From GCA-2733415 sp964276095 (GTDB lineage: Bacteria; Bacteroidota; Bacteroidia; Flavobacteriales; Flavobacteriaceae): a stretch of 64,000 bases of DNA. Both the position numbers and the translations under genes were made by a program. Below the pieces are notes generated by a model. That model saw only the letters and a program-made list of their open reading frames with translations, was not told where the DNA came from and made no database searches. Where the stretch lies: the NCBI GenBank assembly GCA_964276095.1, contig CAXYDR010000003.1:930001-994000 (forward strand). Reading direction: 5' to 3'. Below, in pieces: positions 26,501 to 36,133 of the stretch. Each line of letters begins with the position of its first letter. Position 1 is the first letter of the stretch.

Positions 26501-29500
26501 ATACTCCAGCATCTACTGTACTACAATTTGATAATTCAACCGTAATTGCAGTATAACTTCCTGCATTTAACCCGGTGATAACGATATCTCCAGAAGCATC
26601 ACTTGTCATACTCGTTGGTCCTACTACGGTTCCATCATCGGTATAAGTAATATTATATGCAGTACTTGCAGTCAAACCACTTAAGGTAATTGTTCCTTCT
26701 GTTCCACTACATGTTGTTGGGTTACTACTAGCTACTGTATAAGTAGGTGCTAATGGATCAGATAATCCAAATACTCCAGCATCTACTGTACTACAATTTG
26801 ATAACTCGACTGTAATTGCAGTATAACTTCCTGCATTTAACCCGGTGATAATAATATCTCCAGAAGCATCACTTGTCATACTCGTTGGTCCTACTGCAGT
26901 TCCATCATCAGTATAAGTAACATTATATGCAGTACTTGCAGTCAAACCACTTAAGGTAATTGTTCCTTCTGTTCCACTACATGTTGTTGGGTTACTACTC
27001 GCTACTGTATAAGTTGGAGCTAATGGATCAGATAATCCAAATACTCCAGCATCTATTGTGCTACAATTTGATAATTCAACCGTAATTGCAGTATAACTTC
27101 CTGCATTTAATCCGGTGATAATAACATCGCCAGAAGCATCACTTGTCATACTCGTTGGTCCTACTACTGTTCCATCATCGGTATAAGTAACATTATATGC
27201 AGTACTTGCAGTCAAACCACTTAAGGTGATTGTTCCTTCTGTTCCACTACAGGTTGTTGGATTACTACTCGCTACTGTATAAGTAGGTGCTAATGGATCA
27301 GATAATCCAAATACTCCAGCATCTACTGTAATACATCCAGCCAAATCAACTGTAATTGCAGTATAACTTCCCGCGTTTAATCCGGTGATAATAATATCGC
27401 CAGACACATCACTTGTCATACTCGTTGGACCTACTACGGTTCCATCGTCAGTATAAGTAACATTATAAGCTGTACTTGCAGTCAAACCACTTAAGGTGAT
27501 TGTTCCTTCTGTTCCACTACATGTTGTTGGGTTACTACTAGCTACTGTATAAGTAGGTGCTAATGGATCAGATAATCCAAATACTCCAGCATCTACTGTA
27601 CTACAATTTGATAATTCAACCGTAATTGCAGTATAACTTCCTGCGTTTAATCCGGTGATAACAATATCTCCTGATCCATCACTTGTCATACTTGTTGGTC
27701 CTACTACAGTTCCATCATCAGTATAAGTAACATTATAAGCAGTACTTGCAGTCAAACCACTTAAAGTAATTGTTCCTTCTGTTCCACTACATGTTGTTGG
27801 ATTGCTACTAGCTACTGTGTAAGTAGGTGCTAATGGATCTGATAAACCAAATACTCCAGCATCTACTGTACTACAATTTGATAATTCAACCGTAATTGCA
27901 GTATAACTTCCTGCATTTAATCCGGTGATAACAATATCTCCAGAAGCATCACTTGTCATACTCGTTGGTCCTACTGCAGTTCCATCATCAGTATAAGTAA
28001 CATTATAAGCAGTACTTGCAGTCAAACCACTTAAAGTAATTGTTCCTTCTGTTCCACTACAGGTTGTTGGGTTACTACTCGCTACTGTATAAGTAGGAGC
28101 TAATGGATCTGATAATCCAAATACCCCAGCGTCTACTGTGCTACAATTTGATAACTCAACTGTAATTGCTGTATAACTTCCTGCATTTAATCCGGTGATA
28201 ATAATATCGCCAGAAGCATCACTTGTCATACTTGTTGGACCTACTACGGTTCCATCGTCAGTATAAGTAACATTATAAGCAGTACTCACGGTCAAACCAC
28301 TTAAGGTGATTGTTCCTTCTGTACCACTACATGTTGTTGGGTTACTACTCGCTACTGTGTAAGTAGGGGCTAATGGATCAGATAATCCAAATACTCCAGC
28401 ATCTACTGTGCTACAATTTGATAACTCAACTGTAATTGCTGTATAACTTCCAGCGTTTAATCCGGTGATAACAATATCTCCAGAAGCATCACTTGTCATA
28501 CTCGTTGGTCCTACTACAGTTCCATCATCAGTATAAGTAATATTATAAGCAGTACTTACAGTCAAACCACTTAAGGTGATTGTTCCTTCTGTACCACTAC
28601 ATGTCGTTGGATTACTACTCGCTACTGTATAAGTAGGGGCTAATGGATCTGACAATCCAAATACTCCAGCATCTACTGTACTACATCCAGCCAAATCAAC
28701 TGTAATTGCGGTATAACTTCCTGCATTTAATCCGGTGATAACAATATCCCCTGATCCATCACTTGTCATACTTGTTGGTCCTACTACAGTTCCATCATCG
28801 GTATAAGTAACATTATAAGCTGTACTTGCAGTCAAACCACTTAAGGTGATTGTTCCTTCTGTTCCACTACATGTTGTTGGGTTACTACTCGCTACTGTAT
28901 AAGTAGGGGCTCCTGGATCTGTTAATCCAAATACCCCAGCATCTATTGTACTACAACTCGATAACTCAACTGTAATTGCTGTATAACTTCCTGAATTTAA
29001 TCCGGTGATAATAATATCTCCAGAAGCATCACTTGTCATACTCGTTGGTCCTACTACGGTTCCATCATCAGTATAAGTAACATTATAAGCAGTACTTGCA
29101 GTCAAACCACTTAAGGTAATTGTTCCATCTGTACCTCCACATGTTGTTGGGTTGCTATTCGCTACTGTGTAAGCAGGAGCTAATGGATCAGATAATCCAA
29201 ATACTCCAGCATCTACTGTACTACAATTTGATAATTCAACCGTAATTGCAGTATAACTTCCTGAATTTAATCCGGTGATAACAATATCCCCTGATGCATC
29301 ACTTGTCATACTTGTTGGTCCTACTATAGTTCCATCATCGGTATAAGTAACATTATAAGCAGTACTTACAGTCAAACCACTTAAAGTGATTGTTCCTTCT
29401 GTTCCACTACAGGTTGTTGGATTGCTACTCGCTACTGTGTAAGTAGGAGCTAATGGATCTGATAATCCAAATACTCCAGCATCTACTGTACTACATCCAG

Positions 29501-32500
29501 CCAAATCAACTGTAATTGCAGTATAACTTCCCGCGTTTAATCCGGTGATAATAATATCGCCAGACACATCACTTGTCATACTCGTTGGTCCTACTACTGT
29601 TCCGTCATCGGTATAAGTAATATTATAAGCAGTACTTATAGTCAAACCACTTAAGGTAATTGTTCCTTCTGTTCCACTACATGTCGTTGGATTACTACTC
29701 GCTACTGTATAAGTAGGTGCTAATGGATCTGATAAACCAAATACTCCAGCATCTACTGTACTACAATTTGATAACTCAACTGTAATTGCAGTATAACTTC
29801 CTGCATTTAATCCGGTGATAATAATATCGCCTGAAGCATCACTTGTCATACTCGTTGGTCCTACTACGGTCCCATCATCAGTATAAGTAACATTATAAGC
29901 AGTACTTGCAGTCAAACCACTTAAGGTAATTGTTCCTTCTGTTCCACTACAGGTTGTTGGATTACTACTCGCTACTGTGTAAGCAGGAGCTAATGGATCT
30001 GATAATCCAAATACTCCAGCATCTACTGTACTACAATTTGATAACTCAACCGTAATTGCGGTATAACTTCCTGCGTTTAATCCGGTGATAATAACATCTC
30101 CAGAAGCATCACTTGTCATACTCGTTGGACCTACTACAGTTCCATCATCGGTATAAGTAACATTATATGCAGTACTTGCAGTCAAACCACTTAAGGTGAT
30201 TGTTCCTTCTGTTCCACTACAGGTTGTTGGATTACTACTCGCTACTGTATAAGTAGGTGCTAATGGATCAGATAATCCAAATACTCCAGCATCTACTGTA
30301 CTACATCCAGCCAAATCAACTGTAATTGCAGTATAACTTCCCGCGTTTAATCCGGTGATAATAATATCGCCAGACACATCACTTGTCATACTCGTTGGAC
30401 CTACTACGGTTCCATCGACAGTATAAGTAACATTATAAGCTGTACTTGCAGTCAAACCACTTAAGGTGATTGTTCCTTCTGTTCCACTACAGGTTGTTGG
30501 ATTACTACTCGCTACTGTATAAGTAGGTGCTAATGGATCAGATAATCCAAATACTCCAGCGTCTACTGTAATACATCCAGCCAAATCAACTGTAATTGCG
30601 GTATAACTTCCAGCATTTAATCCGGTAATAATAATATCACCAGAAGCATCACTTGTCATACTCGTTGGTCCTACTACGGTTCCATCATCAGTATAAGTAA
30701 CATTATATGCAGTACTTGCAGTCAAACCACTTAAGGTGATTGTTCCTTCTGTTCCACTACAGGTTGTTGGGTTACTACTCGCTACTGTGTAAGTTGGAGC
30801 TAATGGATCTGATAATCCAAATACTCCAGCATCTACTGTACTACATCCAGCCAAATCAACTGTAATTGCGGTATAACTTCCTGCGTTTAATCCGGTGATA
30901 ATAATATCGCCAGACACATCACTTGTCATACTCGTTGGACCTACTACGGTTCCATCATCAGTATAAGTAATATTATAAGCAGTACTTGCAGTCAAACCAC
31001 TTAATGTAATTGTTCCTTCTGTTCCACTACAGGTTGTTGGATTGCTACTCGCTACTGTGTAAGTAGGGGCTCCTGGATCTGATAAACCAAATACTCCAGC
31101 ATCTACTGTAATACATCCAGCCAAATCAACTGTAATTGCGGTATAACTTCCTGTATTTAATCCAGTGATAACAATATCGCCTGAAGCATCACTTGTCATA
31201 CTCGTTGGTCCTACTACGGTTCCATCATCGGTATAAGTAACATTATAAGCTGTACTTGCAGTCAAACCACTTAAGGTGATTGTTCCATCTGTACCTCCAC
31301 ATGTTGTTGGGTTACTACTTGCTACTGTGTAAGTAGGGGCTAATGGATCAGATAATCCAAATACTCCAGCATCTATTGTGCTACAATTTGATAATTCAAC
31401 CGTAATTGTAGTATAACTTCCTGCATTTAATCCGGTGATAACAATATCTCCAGAAGCATCACTTGTCATACTCGTTGGTCCTACTACAGTTCCATCATCA
31501 GTATAAGTAACATTATAAGCAGTACTTGCAGTCAAACCACTTAAAGTAATTATTCCTTCTGTTCCACTACATGTTGTTGGATTACTACTAGCTACTGTGT
31601 AAGTAGGGGCTAATGGATCAGATAAACCAAACACTCCAGCATCTATTGTAATACAATTTGATAACTCGACTGTAATTGCAGTATAACTTCCTGCATTTAA
31701 CCCGGTGATAATAATATCTCCAGAAGCATCACTTGTCATACTCGTTGGTCCTACTGCAGTTCCATCATCAGTATAAGTAACATTATATGCAGTACTTGCA
31801 GTCAAACCACTTAAGGTAATTGTTCCTTCTGTTCCACTACATGTTGTTGGGTTACTACTCGCTACTGTATAAGTTGGAGCTAATGGATCAGATAATCCAA
31901 ATACTCCAGCATCTATTGTGCTACAATTTGATAATTCAACCGTAATTGCAGTATAACTTCCTGCATTTAATCCGGTGATAATAACATCGCCAGAAGCATC
32001 ACTTGTCATACTCGTTGGTCCTACTACTGTTCCATCATCGGTATAAGTAACATTATATGCAGTACTTGCAGTCAAACCACTTAAGGTGATTGTTCCTTCT
32101 GTTCCACTACAGGTTGTTGGATTACTACTCGCTACTGTATAAGTAGGTGCTAATGGATCAGATAATCCAAATACTCCAGCATCTACTGTAATACATCCAG
32201 CCAAATCAACTGTAATTGCAGTATAACTTCCCGCGTTTAATCCGGTGATAATAATATCGCCAGACACATCACTTGTCATACTCGTTGGACCTACTACGGT
32301 TCCATCGTCAGTATAAGTAACATTATAAGCTGTACTTGCAGTCAAACCACTTAAGGTGATTGTTCCTTCTGTTCCACTACAGGTTGTTGGATTACTACTC
32401 GCTACTGTATAAGTAGGTGCTAATGGATCTGATAAACCAAATACTCCAGCATCTACTGTACTACAATTTGATAACTCAACTGTAATTGCAGTATAACTTC

Positions 32501-35500
32501 CTGCATTTAATCCGGTGATAATAATATCTCCAGAAGCATCACTTGTCATACTCGTTGGTCCTACTACGGTCCCATCATCAGTATAAGTAACATTATAAGC
32601 AGTACTTGCAGTCAAACCACTTAAAGTAATTGTTCCTTCTGTTCCACTACAGGTTGTTGGATTACTACTTGCTACTGTATAAGTAGGTGCTAATGGATCT
32701 GATAAACCAAATACTCCAGCATCTACTGTAATACATCCAGCCAAATTAACTGTAATTGCGGTATAACTTCCTGCGTTTAATCCGATGATAACAATATCTC
32801 CAGAAGCATCACTTGTCATACTTGTTGGACCTACTACGGTTCCATCATCGGTATAAGTAACATTATAAGCTGTACTTGCAGTCAAACCACTTAAGGTGAT
32901 TGTTCCTTCTGTTCCACTACAGGTTGTTGGATTGCTACTCGCTACTGTGTAAGTAGGAGCTAATGGATCTGATAATCCAAATACCCCAGCATCTACTGTA
33001 ATACATCCAGCCAAATCAACTGTAATTGCTGTATAACTTCCTGCGTTTAATCCGGTGATAATAATATCGCCAGAAGCATCACTTGTCATACTTGTTGGAC
33101 CTACTACGGTTCCATCATCGGTATAAGTAACATTATAAGCTGTACTTGCAGTCAAACCACTTAAGGTGATTGTTCCTTCTGTTCCACTACAGGTTGTTGG
33201 GTTACTACTCGCTACTGTGTAAGTAGGGGCTCCTGGATCTGATAATCCAAATACTCCAGCATCTACTGTAATACAATTTGATAACTCAACTGTAATTGCT
33301 GTATAACTTCCTGCATTTAATCCGGTGATAACAATATCCCCTGATCCATCACTTGTCATACTTGTTGGTCCTACTACAGTTCCATCATCGGTATAAGTAA
33401 TATTATATGCAGTACTTGCAGTCAAACCACTTAAGGTGATTGTTCCTTCTGTTCCACTACATGTTGTTGGATTACTACTCGCTACTGTGTAAGTAGGAGC
33501 TAATGGATCTGATAATCCAAATACTCCAGCGTCTACTGTAATACATCCAGCCAAATCAACTGTAATTGCAGTATAACTTCCTGCGTTTAATCCGGTGATA
33601 ATAATATCGCCAGAAGCATCACTTGTCATACTCGTTGGTCCTACTACGGTTCCATCATCAGTATAAGTAACATTATACGCAGTACTTGCAGTCAAACCAT
33701 TTAAAGTAATTGTTCCTTCTGTTCCACTACATGTTGTTGGATTACTACTCGCTACTGTGTAAGTAGGAAGTGGATTTACCGTTATAGTCCCATTTTCAGT
33801 TAAATTAGGTGTACAACCTACAGTTGTAACACTATAATTAAATGGAGAACCTACTGCTGAAGTTGGTGTTCCACTTATAGTAAACACTCCTGCAGCATAC
33901 GTCCCTGTTACTCCCGGAGGCAGTGTTCCGCCTATAGTTGCACCAGTAGCGTCTCCACCAACGGTATATGTTATATCTGTAATTGCTGTGTTTTCACAAA
34001 CTGTTTGTGTCTGTGTTCCTGCTACATCTAATGTTAAAATACATGAGCAAGTAGCTGTAACAGTTACGTCTTGAGTATACTCACATCCAAACTCATCTAC
34101 AATAGTTAATGTATAAACAGATGCTCCCGGAGTAGCAAAAGGTCCTACTAAAGGGCTATTTGTTAATTGTGTTCCTGTACAAGTTCCTGCCGTTGGACAT
34201 GCATCTGGCCCTGGATCCACAACCCCAGTACTAGTAGTTGTTTGAGCAGGAAGTGCTGGACCTCCTCCAGACCATGTAGCTGTAGTTAAGTCTGGTGTTA
34301 CTGTTTCTAATGTTCCAAAACAAGCTGACGGGAAATCTATAGACCAAGCATCAATTATACCATCATCAAAACTTATATTATCTGTTATTTTAATTGTCCA
34401 GCTTCCATTTAAATCTGCACCGTTTAAAGTCGTGAATGGATTAAAAGAGGTATAGGTTATTGCTGGATCATAATAATTACCTGTTTCACATGTCCCTGTA
34501 TAAGTACAGGTACCATTAGCTGTTGGAGGTGCAGTAAGTTGGGTAGCTGCAGTCCAAGTTGTTCCTCCAGTTGGCACTACTGTGTAAGTTGCCGTACAAC
34601 CTGGAACCAGATCATCAGCTCCATTAACACAACTTCCAAAACCAGTTCCACCACCGTGTTGATCATACATCATTACTGACTCTCCTGTAGGAGCAATCAA
34701 TTCTATTTCTAAATCACCTGAATACGAGTGTTCTAAATCAAATGTAATTGTTGGATAACATCCAGCAGCCATAGTTGCTCCTACAGGGAAATATCCTGTA
34801 AAATCTAAGCTTGAACTATAACTTGCACCTGAACCATCAGGAAGATTTATTGTACTTCCTACTACTGCTGGAGTAGCTTGAGTTTCTGTTTGAGAGGATA
34901 CAACTCCAGTTAAAGTTACTGTATCACCACAGTTAATATTGTATGCTGTTGGAGTACTTGAAAAATTAGGTTCTGGAAGAACTCTAATTATTTTTGATGT
35001 TGCATTAGTACTTTTACAACCTAAAGGGTCTGAACTCGTATTATCATCTATAACACTTACATAAGCTATATATACTCCAGAAGTAGCTGGATAGGTATGT
35101 GAAGTAGTTGGTGTAGCTGTTGTAGCTGTAGTACCATCTCCAAAAATCCATTCATATGAAACTATACTAGCTGCACCTACCGCCGTAGAAGCAGAAGCAT
35201 CAAAAGCAACTGTTAAAGAACCTGGGTTAGTGGCATTAGGGTTACAAATATCTACAGTAGTTGTATCAACCAATGATGCCGTTGGTGGCGAACAAGGTGT
35301 TATACATGAAATAGTAGCTTCCCAACCTTTATCTGGACTTGTAAAATCAGATGTCCATTCAAAAGTAACACATCCATCTGGACTTGTAGAGGTATGAACA
35401 AAGGCTGGTAAACTACCTCCGTAAACCCCATCTGCCGCACCAGCATTTGAATTTGCATTCCAATACTCTAAATAATCATAAAGAGTTGCTCCTATTGCTT

Positions 35501-35744
35501 CAGATTCAAATTGTGTAAATGAAATTTGAATTAAATCTCCAGGAGTTGTAGGGCAAAAGGTTATAGTGAAATTTTCACTAGTATTATAATCAGCACTAGC
35601 ACCTCCACCAGTACCACCACTATCTACAAATGTTCCTGAACAAGTAGTTTGCACACCTGTATCAGTACCCATTGTATACGTTTGTGAAAACGCAAAACTA
35701 CTAACGAATAGTAGTAAATAAATTATATAGTATTTATTCTTCAT
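23544..35744 (-). CDS. Giant repetitive secreted protein with T9SS type B (gliding motility-associated) C-terminal domain
   Basis: A 4066-residue cell-surface protein. Order of parts: signal peptide (1-20); CUB-like domain (about 22-150); PKD domain (about 155-255, WIFGDGTT with SHTYPATSGVY); proprotein-convertase P-like domain (about 290-475, HSYSGDLEIELIAPTG with LNGSWTIKITD); a region with SGTPTSAVGSPFNYSV; 28 tandem 90-residue units (about 660-3180); one diverged unit; about six modules beginning CDDD/CDND with FDL; an Ig-like module (YDYQWLLNGAVIPGAT); and the sorting domain (FFTPNGDGINDTW, then IYIFDRFGKLLKQLDP), about 3975-4066. That domain is the TIGR04131 class exported by type IX secretion, as in the adhesin SprB. 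An adhesin role is inferred. It is preceded by a small secreted-protein gene 8 nt upstream. No PorP/SprF partner is adjacent. Confidence 0.93.
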   Translation of the reverse strand: MKNKYYIIYLLLFVSSFAFSQTYTMGTDTGVQTTCSGTFVDSGGTGGGASADYNTSENFTITFCPTTPGDLIQISFTQFESEAIGATLYDYLEYWNANSNAGAADGVYGGSLPAFVHTSTSPDGCVTFEWTSDFTSPDKGWEATISCITPCSPPTASLVDTTTVDICNPNATNPGSLTVAFDASASTAVGAASIVSYEWIFGDGTTATTATPTTSHTYPATSGVYIAYVSVIDDNTSSDPLGCKSTNATSKIIRVLPEPNFSSTPTAYNINCGDTVTLTGVVSSQTETQATPAVVGSTINLPDGSGASYSSSLDFTGYFPVGATMAAGCYPTITFDLEHSYSGDLEIELIAPTGESVMMYDQHGGGTGFGSCVNGADDLVPGCTATYTVVPTGGTTWTAATQLTAPPTANGTCTYTGTCETGNYYDPAITYTSFNPFTTLNGADLNGSWTIKITDNISFDDGIIDAWSIDFPSACFGTLETVTPDLTTATWSGGGPALPAQTTTSTGVVDPGPDACPTAGTCTGTQLTNSPLVGPFATPGASVYTLTIVDEFGCEYTQDVTVTATCSCILTLDVAGTQTQTVCENTAITDITYTVGGDATGATIGGTLPPGVTGTYAAGVFTISGTPTSAVGSPFNYSVTTVGCTPNLTENGTITVNPLPTYTVASSNPTTCSGTEGTITLNGLTASTAYNVTYTDDGTVVGPTSMTSDASGDIIITGLNAGSYTAITVDLAGCITVDAGVFGLSDPLAPTYTVASSNPTTCSGTEGTITLSGLTASTAYNITYTDDGTVVGPTSMTSDGSGDIVITGLNAGSYTAITVELSNCITVDAGVFGLSDPGAPTYTVASSNPTTCSGTEGTITLSGLTASTAYNVTYTDDGTVVGPTSMTSDASGDIIITGLNAGSYTAITVDLAGCITVDAGVFGLSDPLAPTYTVASSNPTTCSGTEGTITLSGLTASTAYNVTYTDDGTVVGPTSMTSDASGDIVIIGLNAGSYTAITVNLAGCITVDAGVFGLSDPLAPTYTVASSNPTTCSGTEGTITLSGLTASTAYNVTYTDDGTVVGPTSMTSDASGDIIITGLNAGSYTAITVELSNCSTVDAGVFGLSDPLAPTYTVASSNPTTCSGTEGTITLSGLTASTAYNVTYTDDGTVVGPTSMTSDVSGDIIITGLNAGSYTAITVDLAGCITVDAGVFGLSDPLAPTYTVASSNPTTCSGTEGTITLSGLTASTAYNVTYTDDGTVVGPTSMTSDASGDVIITGLNAGSYTAITVELSNCSTIDAGVFGLSDPLAPTYTVASSNPTTCSGTEGTITLSGLTASTAYNVTYTDDGTAVGPTSMTSDASGDIIITGLNAGSYTAITVELSNCITIDAGVFGLSDPLAPTYTVASSNPTTCSGTEGIITLSGLTASTAYNVTYTDDGTVVGPTSMTSDASGDIVITGLNAGSYTTITVELSNCSTIDAGVFGLSDPLAPTYTVASSNPTTCGGTDGTITLSGLTASTAYNVTYTDDGTVVGPTSMTSDASGDIVITGLNTGSYTAITVDLAGCITVDAGVFGLSDPGAPTYTVASSNPTTCSGTEGTITLSGLTASTAYNITYTDDGTVVGPTSMTSDVSGDIIITGLNAGSYTAITVDLAGCSTVDAGVFGLSDPLAPTYTVASSNPTTCSGTEGTITLSGLTASTAYNVTYTDDGTVVGPTSMTSDASGDIIITGLNAGSYTAITVDLAGCITVDAGVFGLSDPLAPTYTVASSNPTTCSGTEGTITLSGLTASTAYNVTYTVDGTVVGPTSMTSDVSGDIIITGLNAGSYTAITVDLAGCSTVDAGVFGLSDPLAPTYTVASSNPTTCSGTEGTITLSGLTASTAYNVTYTDDGTVVGPTSMTSDASGDVIITGLNAGSYTAITVELSNCSTVDAGVFGLSDPLAPAYTVASSNPTTCSGTEGTITLSGLTASTAYNVTYTDDGTVVGPTSMTSDASGDIIITGLNAGSYTAITVELSNCSTVDAGVFGLSDPLAPTYTVASSNPTTCSGTEGTITLSGLTISTAYNITYTDDGTVVGPTSMTSDVSGDIIITGLNAGSYTAITVDLAGCSTVDAGVFGLSDPLAPTYTVASSNPTTCSGTEGTITLSGLTVSTAYNVTYTDDGTIVGPTSMTSDASGDIVITGLNSGSYTAITVELSNCSTVDAGVFGLSDPLAPAYTVANSNPTTCGGTDGTITLSGLTASTAYNVTYTDDGTVVGPTSMTSDASGDIIITGLNSGSYTAITVELSSCSTIDAGVFGLTDPGAPTYTVASSNPTTCSGTEGTITLSGLTASTAYNVTYTDDGTVVGPTSMTSDGSGDIVITGLNAGSYTAITVDLAGCSTVDAGVFGLSDPLAPTYTVASSNPTTCSGTEGTITLSGLTVSTAYNITYTDDGTVVGPTSMTSDASGDIVITGLNAGSYTAITVELSNCSTVDAGVFGLSDPLAPTYTVASSNPTTCSGTEGTITLSGLTVSTAYNVTYTDDGTVVGPTSMTSDASGDIIITGLNAGSYTAITVELSNCSTVDAGVFGLSDPLAPTYTVASSNPTTCSGTEGTITLSGLTASTAYNVTYTDDGTAVGPTSMTSDASGDIVITGLNAGSYTAITVELSNCSTVDAGVFGLSDPLAPTYTVASSNPTTCSGTEGTITLSGLTASTAYNVTYTDDGTVVGPTSMTSDGSGDIVITGLNAGSYTAITVELSNCSTVDAGVFGLSDPLAPTYTVASSNPTTCSGTEGTITLSGLTASTAYNVTYTDDGTVVGPTSMTSDVSGDIIITGLNAGSYTAITVDLAGCITVDAGVFGLSDPLAPTYTVASSNPTTCSGTEGTITLSGLTASTAYNVTYTDDGTVVGPTSMTSDASGDVIITGLNAGSYTAITVELSNCSTIDAGVFGLSDPLAPTYTVASSNPTTCSGTEGTITLSGLTASTAYNVTYTDDGTAVGPTSMTSDASGDIIITGLNAGSYTAITVELSNCSTVDAGVFGLSDPLAPTYTVASSNPTTCSGTEGTITLSGLTASTAYNITYTDDGTVVGPTSMTSDASGDIVITGLNAGSYTAITVELSNCSTVDAGVFGLSDPLAPTYTVASSNPTTCSGTEGTITLSGLTVSTAYNVTYTDDGTVVGPTSMTSDASGDIVITGLNAGSYTAITVELSNCSTIDAGVFGLSDPSLPTLALNINTNPTTCSGNDGSIALTTSNLSDGSYTINYEDATATAQTAIMVVAGNVGVISGLSAGTYNDITVTNVNCTSIANIDVVLTDPLPPVAIANQDMPPVCDDDIDGIMIFDLTSNIGLLTGGASGVTTTFYTGLNLDGTVDTTTGITNPSAYSNIAQVPVPIQTEQDIYVIIQNDATTCTSETSFTLTVNTVSFTPATNLYTCDDDNDTFGYFDLAEAELQITGGASNLEVTFHETSAEALNGVGIIPTGVLYQNVDTDGSGSGDVQTLYLNITDTNTGCSYTSETIILNVIASPELPEGPLTYALCEDAGSVDGVVAFDLVNYGQTVLLSNIDSSTLPGDYTITYYTGIFASGLPDPTTIIANPNAYQNTSTPDQVIYASVMHTATGCEIIIEITLHVDLLPVANYSAIYECDNDFFDDMDGFYPFNLLDYESAITGGATDVSVDYFFNLADAESGTGSMIPDYTNFTNTINPQVIYASVYNSSTDCRAVSIVKLHVNANPTPLSTSDIITQLGDNGVMMECDGNVDGSGGISEQIAEFDLTIWETLILTGNGPGLEAGVSASYYTSLDDAETGTGAILTPTAFSNTSNPQTIYISVINDGSGVANTVGTGCHTITMFDIYVPVPEVNVVASKDVICVDANGVPLTSATLPVLTATAGPASAASYDYQWLLNGAVIPGATTQTYSVTEPGDYSVTVSGPTDFDCINISAIQTIEVSGSPENYNASVTTQAFADSHQVVAEATSSIPGIEFWYSLDDGEPTTNGTFDNVSPGIHIITITDGEGCWSDTQEVMIIDYPHFFTPNGDGINDTWAIIQQEGIPISQIYIFDRFGKLLKQLDPDSEGWDGTYNGTQMPATDYWFKIIYLEGDDSTQKEFKAHFSIKR
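26209..33768 (-). repeat. 28-copy tandem array of a 270-bp coding repeat
   Basis: The marker GCTACTGT recurs on the plus strand at 26461, 26731, 27001 and every 270 bp up to 33751, 28 times with no length change. Each unit encodes 90 residues: TYTVASSNPTTCSGTEGTIT, LSGLTASTAYNVTYTDDGTV, VGPTSMTSDASGDI, TGLNAGSYTAITV, a variable block, then DAGVFGLSDPLAP. Two Cys per unit may form a disulfide. Units differ mainly at a block that is either ELSNC or DLAGC and by synonymous changes. A more diverged 29th unit follows (SNPT replaced by NTNPTTCSGNDGSIALTTSN). Confidence 0.97.
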
Positions 35745-35752
35745 AGCTACTG

Positions 35753-36133
35753 TTAGTTAATAGTTTTTAATTTGTTTTTTAATTTTTGATCATAGATGTA
35801 AATATGCCATAATTCTTCAACTGTAAATTTCTTTTTAACAGTATCAGATAAACTAATAAAATAATTTTGTGCTGTTTTATAATAAGTATAAGTAGCCTTA
35901 TCTTTTATTTTTAAATTATTTAAATCCGCTTCAGAAAATCTATTTAGATAGTTTTTCTCTACTGGCTCATTTAAACTTAGTTTATTAAGTTTATGACTAT
36001 AATCTATTTCTTGATAAAGTTTTGGTGCAAACTTAGCCTTGGGAGGTAAATTAAAATCTTTTAATTGTTGACTAAAAGTTAAGGAAGAAATTAGTGTAAA
36101 CAGCAAAATTAAATACGCAATGGGTTTTTTCAT
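35753..36133 (-). CDS. Small secreted protein of unknown function, upstream of the giant gene
   Basis: A 126-residue protein with a signal peptide (MKKPIAYLILLFTLISSLTFS, cleavage near SQQ). The mature part is basic and helical (DFNLPPKAKFAPKLYQEIDY, later LWHIYIYDQKLKNKLKTIN). I do not recognise a family. Its stop is 8 nt before the start of the 4066-residue gene, in the same direction, so it is the first gene of that operon. It could help the giant protein reach or stay at the surface; that is inference from position only. It is too short and lacks the beta-barrel pattern for a PorP/SprF protein. Confidence 0.7.
   Translation of the reverse strand: MKKPIAYLILLFTLISSLTFSQQLKDFNLPPKAKFAPKLYQEIDYSHKLNKLSLNEPVEKNYLNRFSEADLNNLKIKDKATYTYYKTAQNYFISLSDTVKKKFTVEELWHIYIYDQKLKNKLKTIN

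Noticed and set aside
26209..33768. Regular repeats that could suggest a CRISPR or minisatellite array
   Set aside because: The 270-bp unit is fully coding in one frame, with no unique spacers; it is a protein repeat array.
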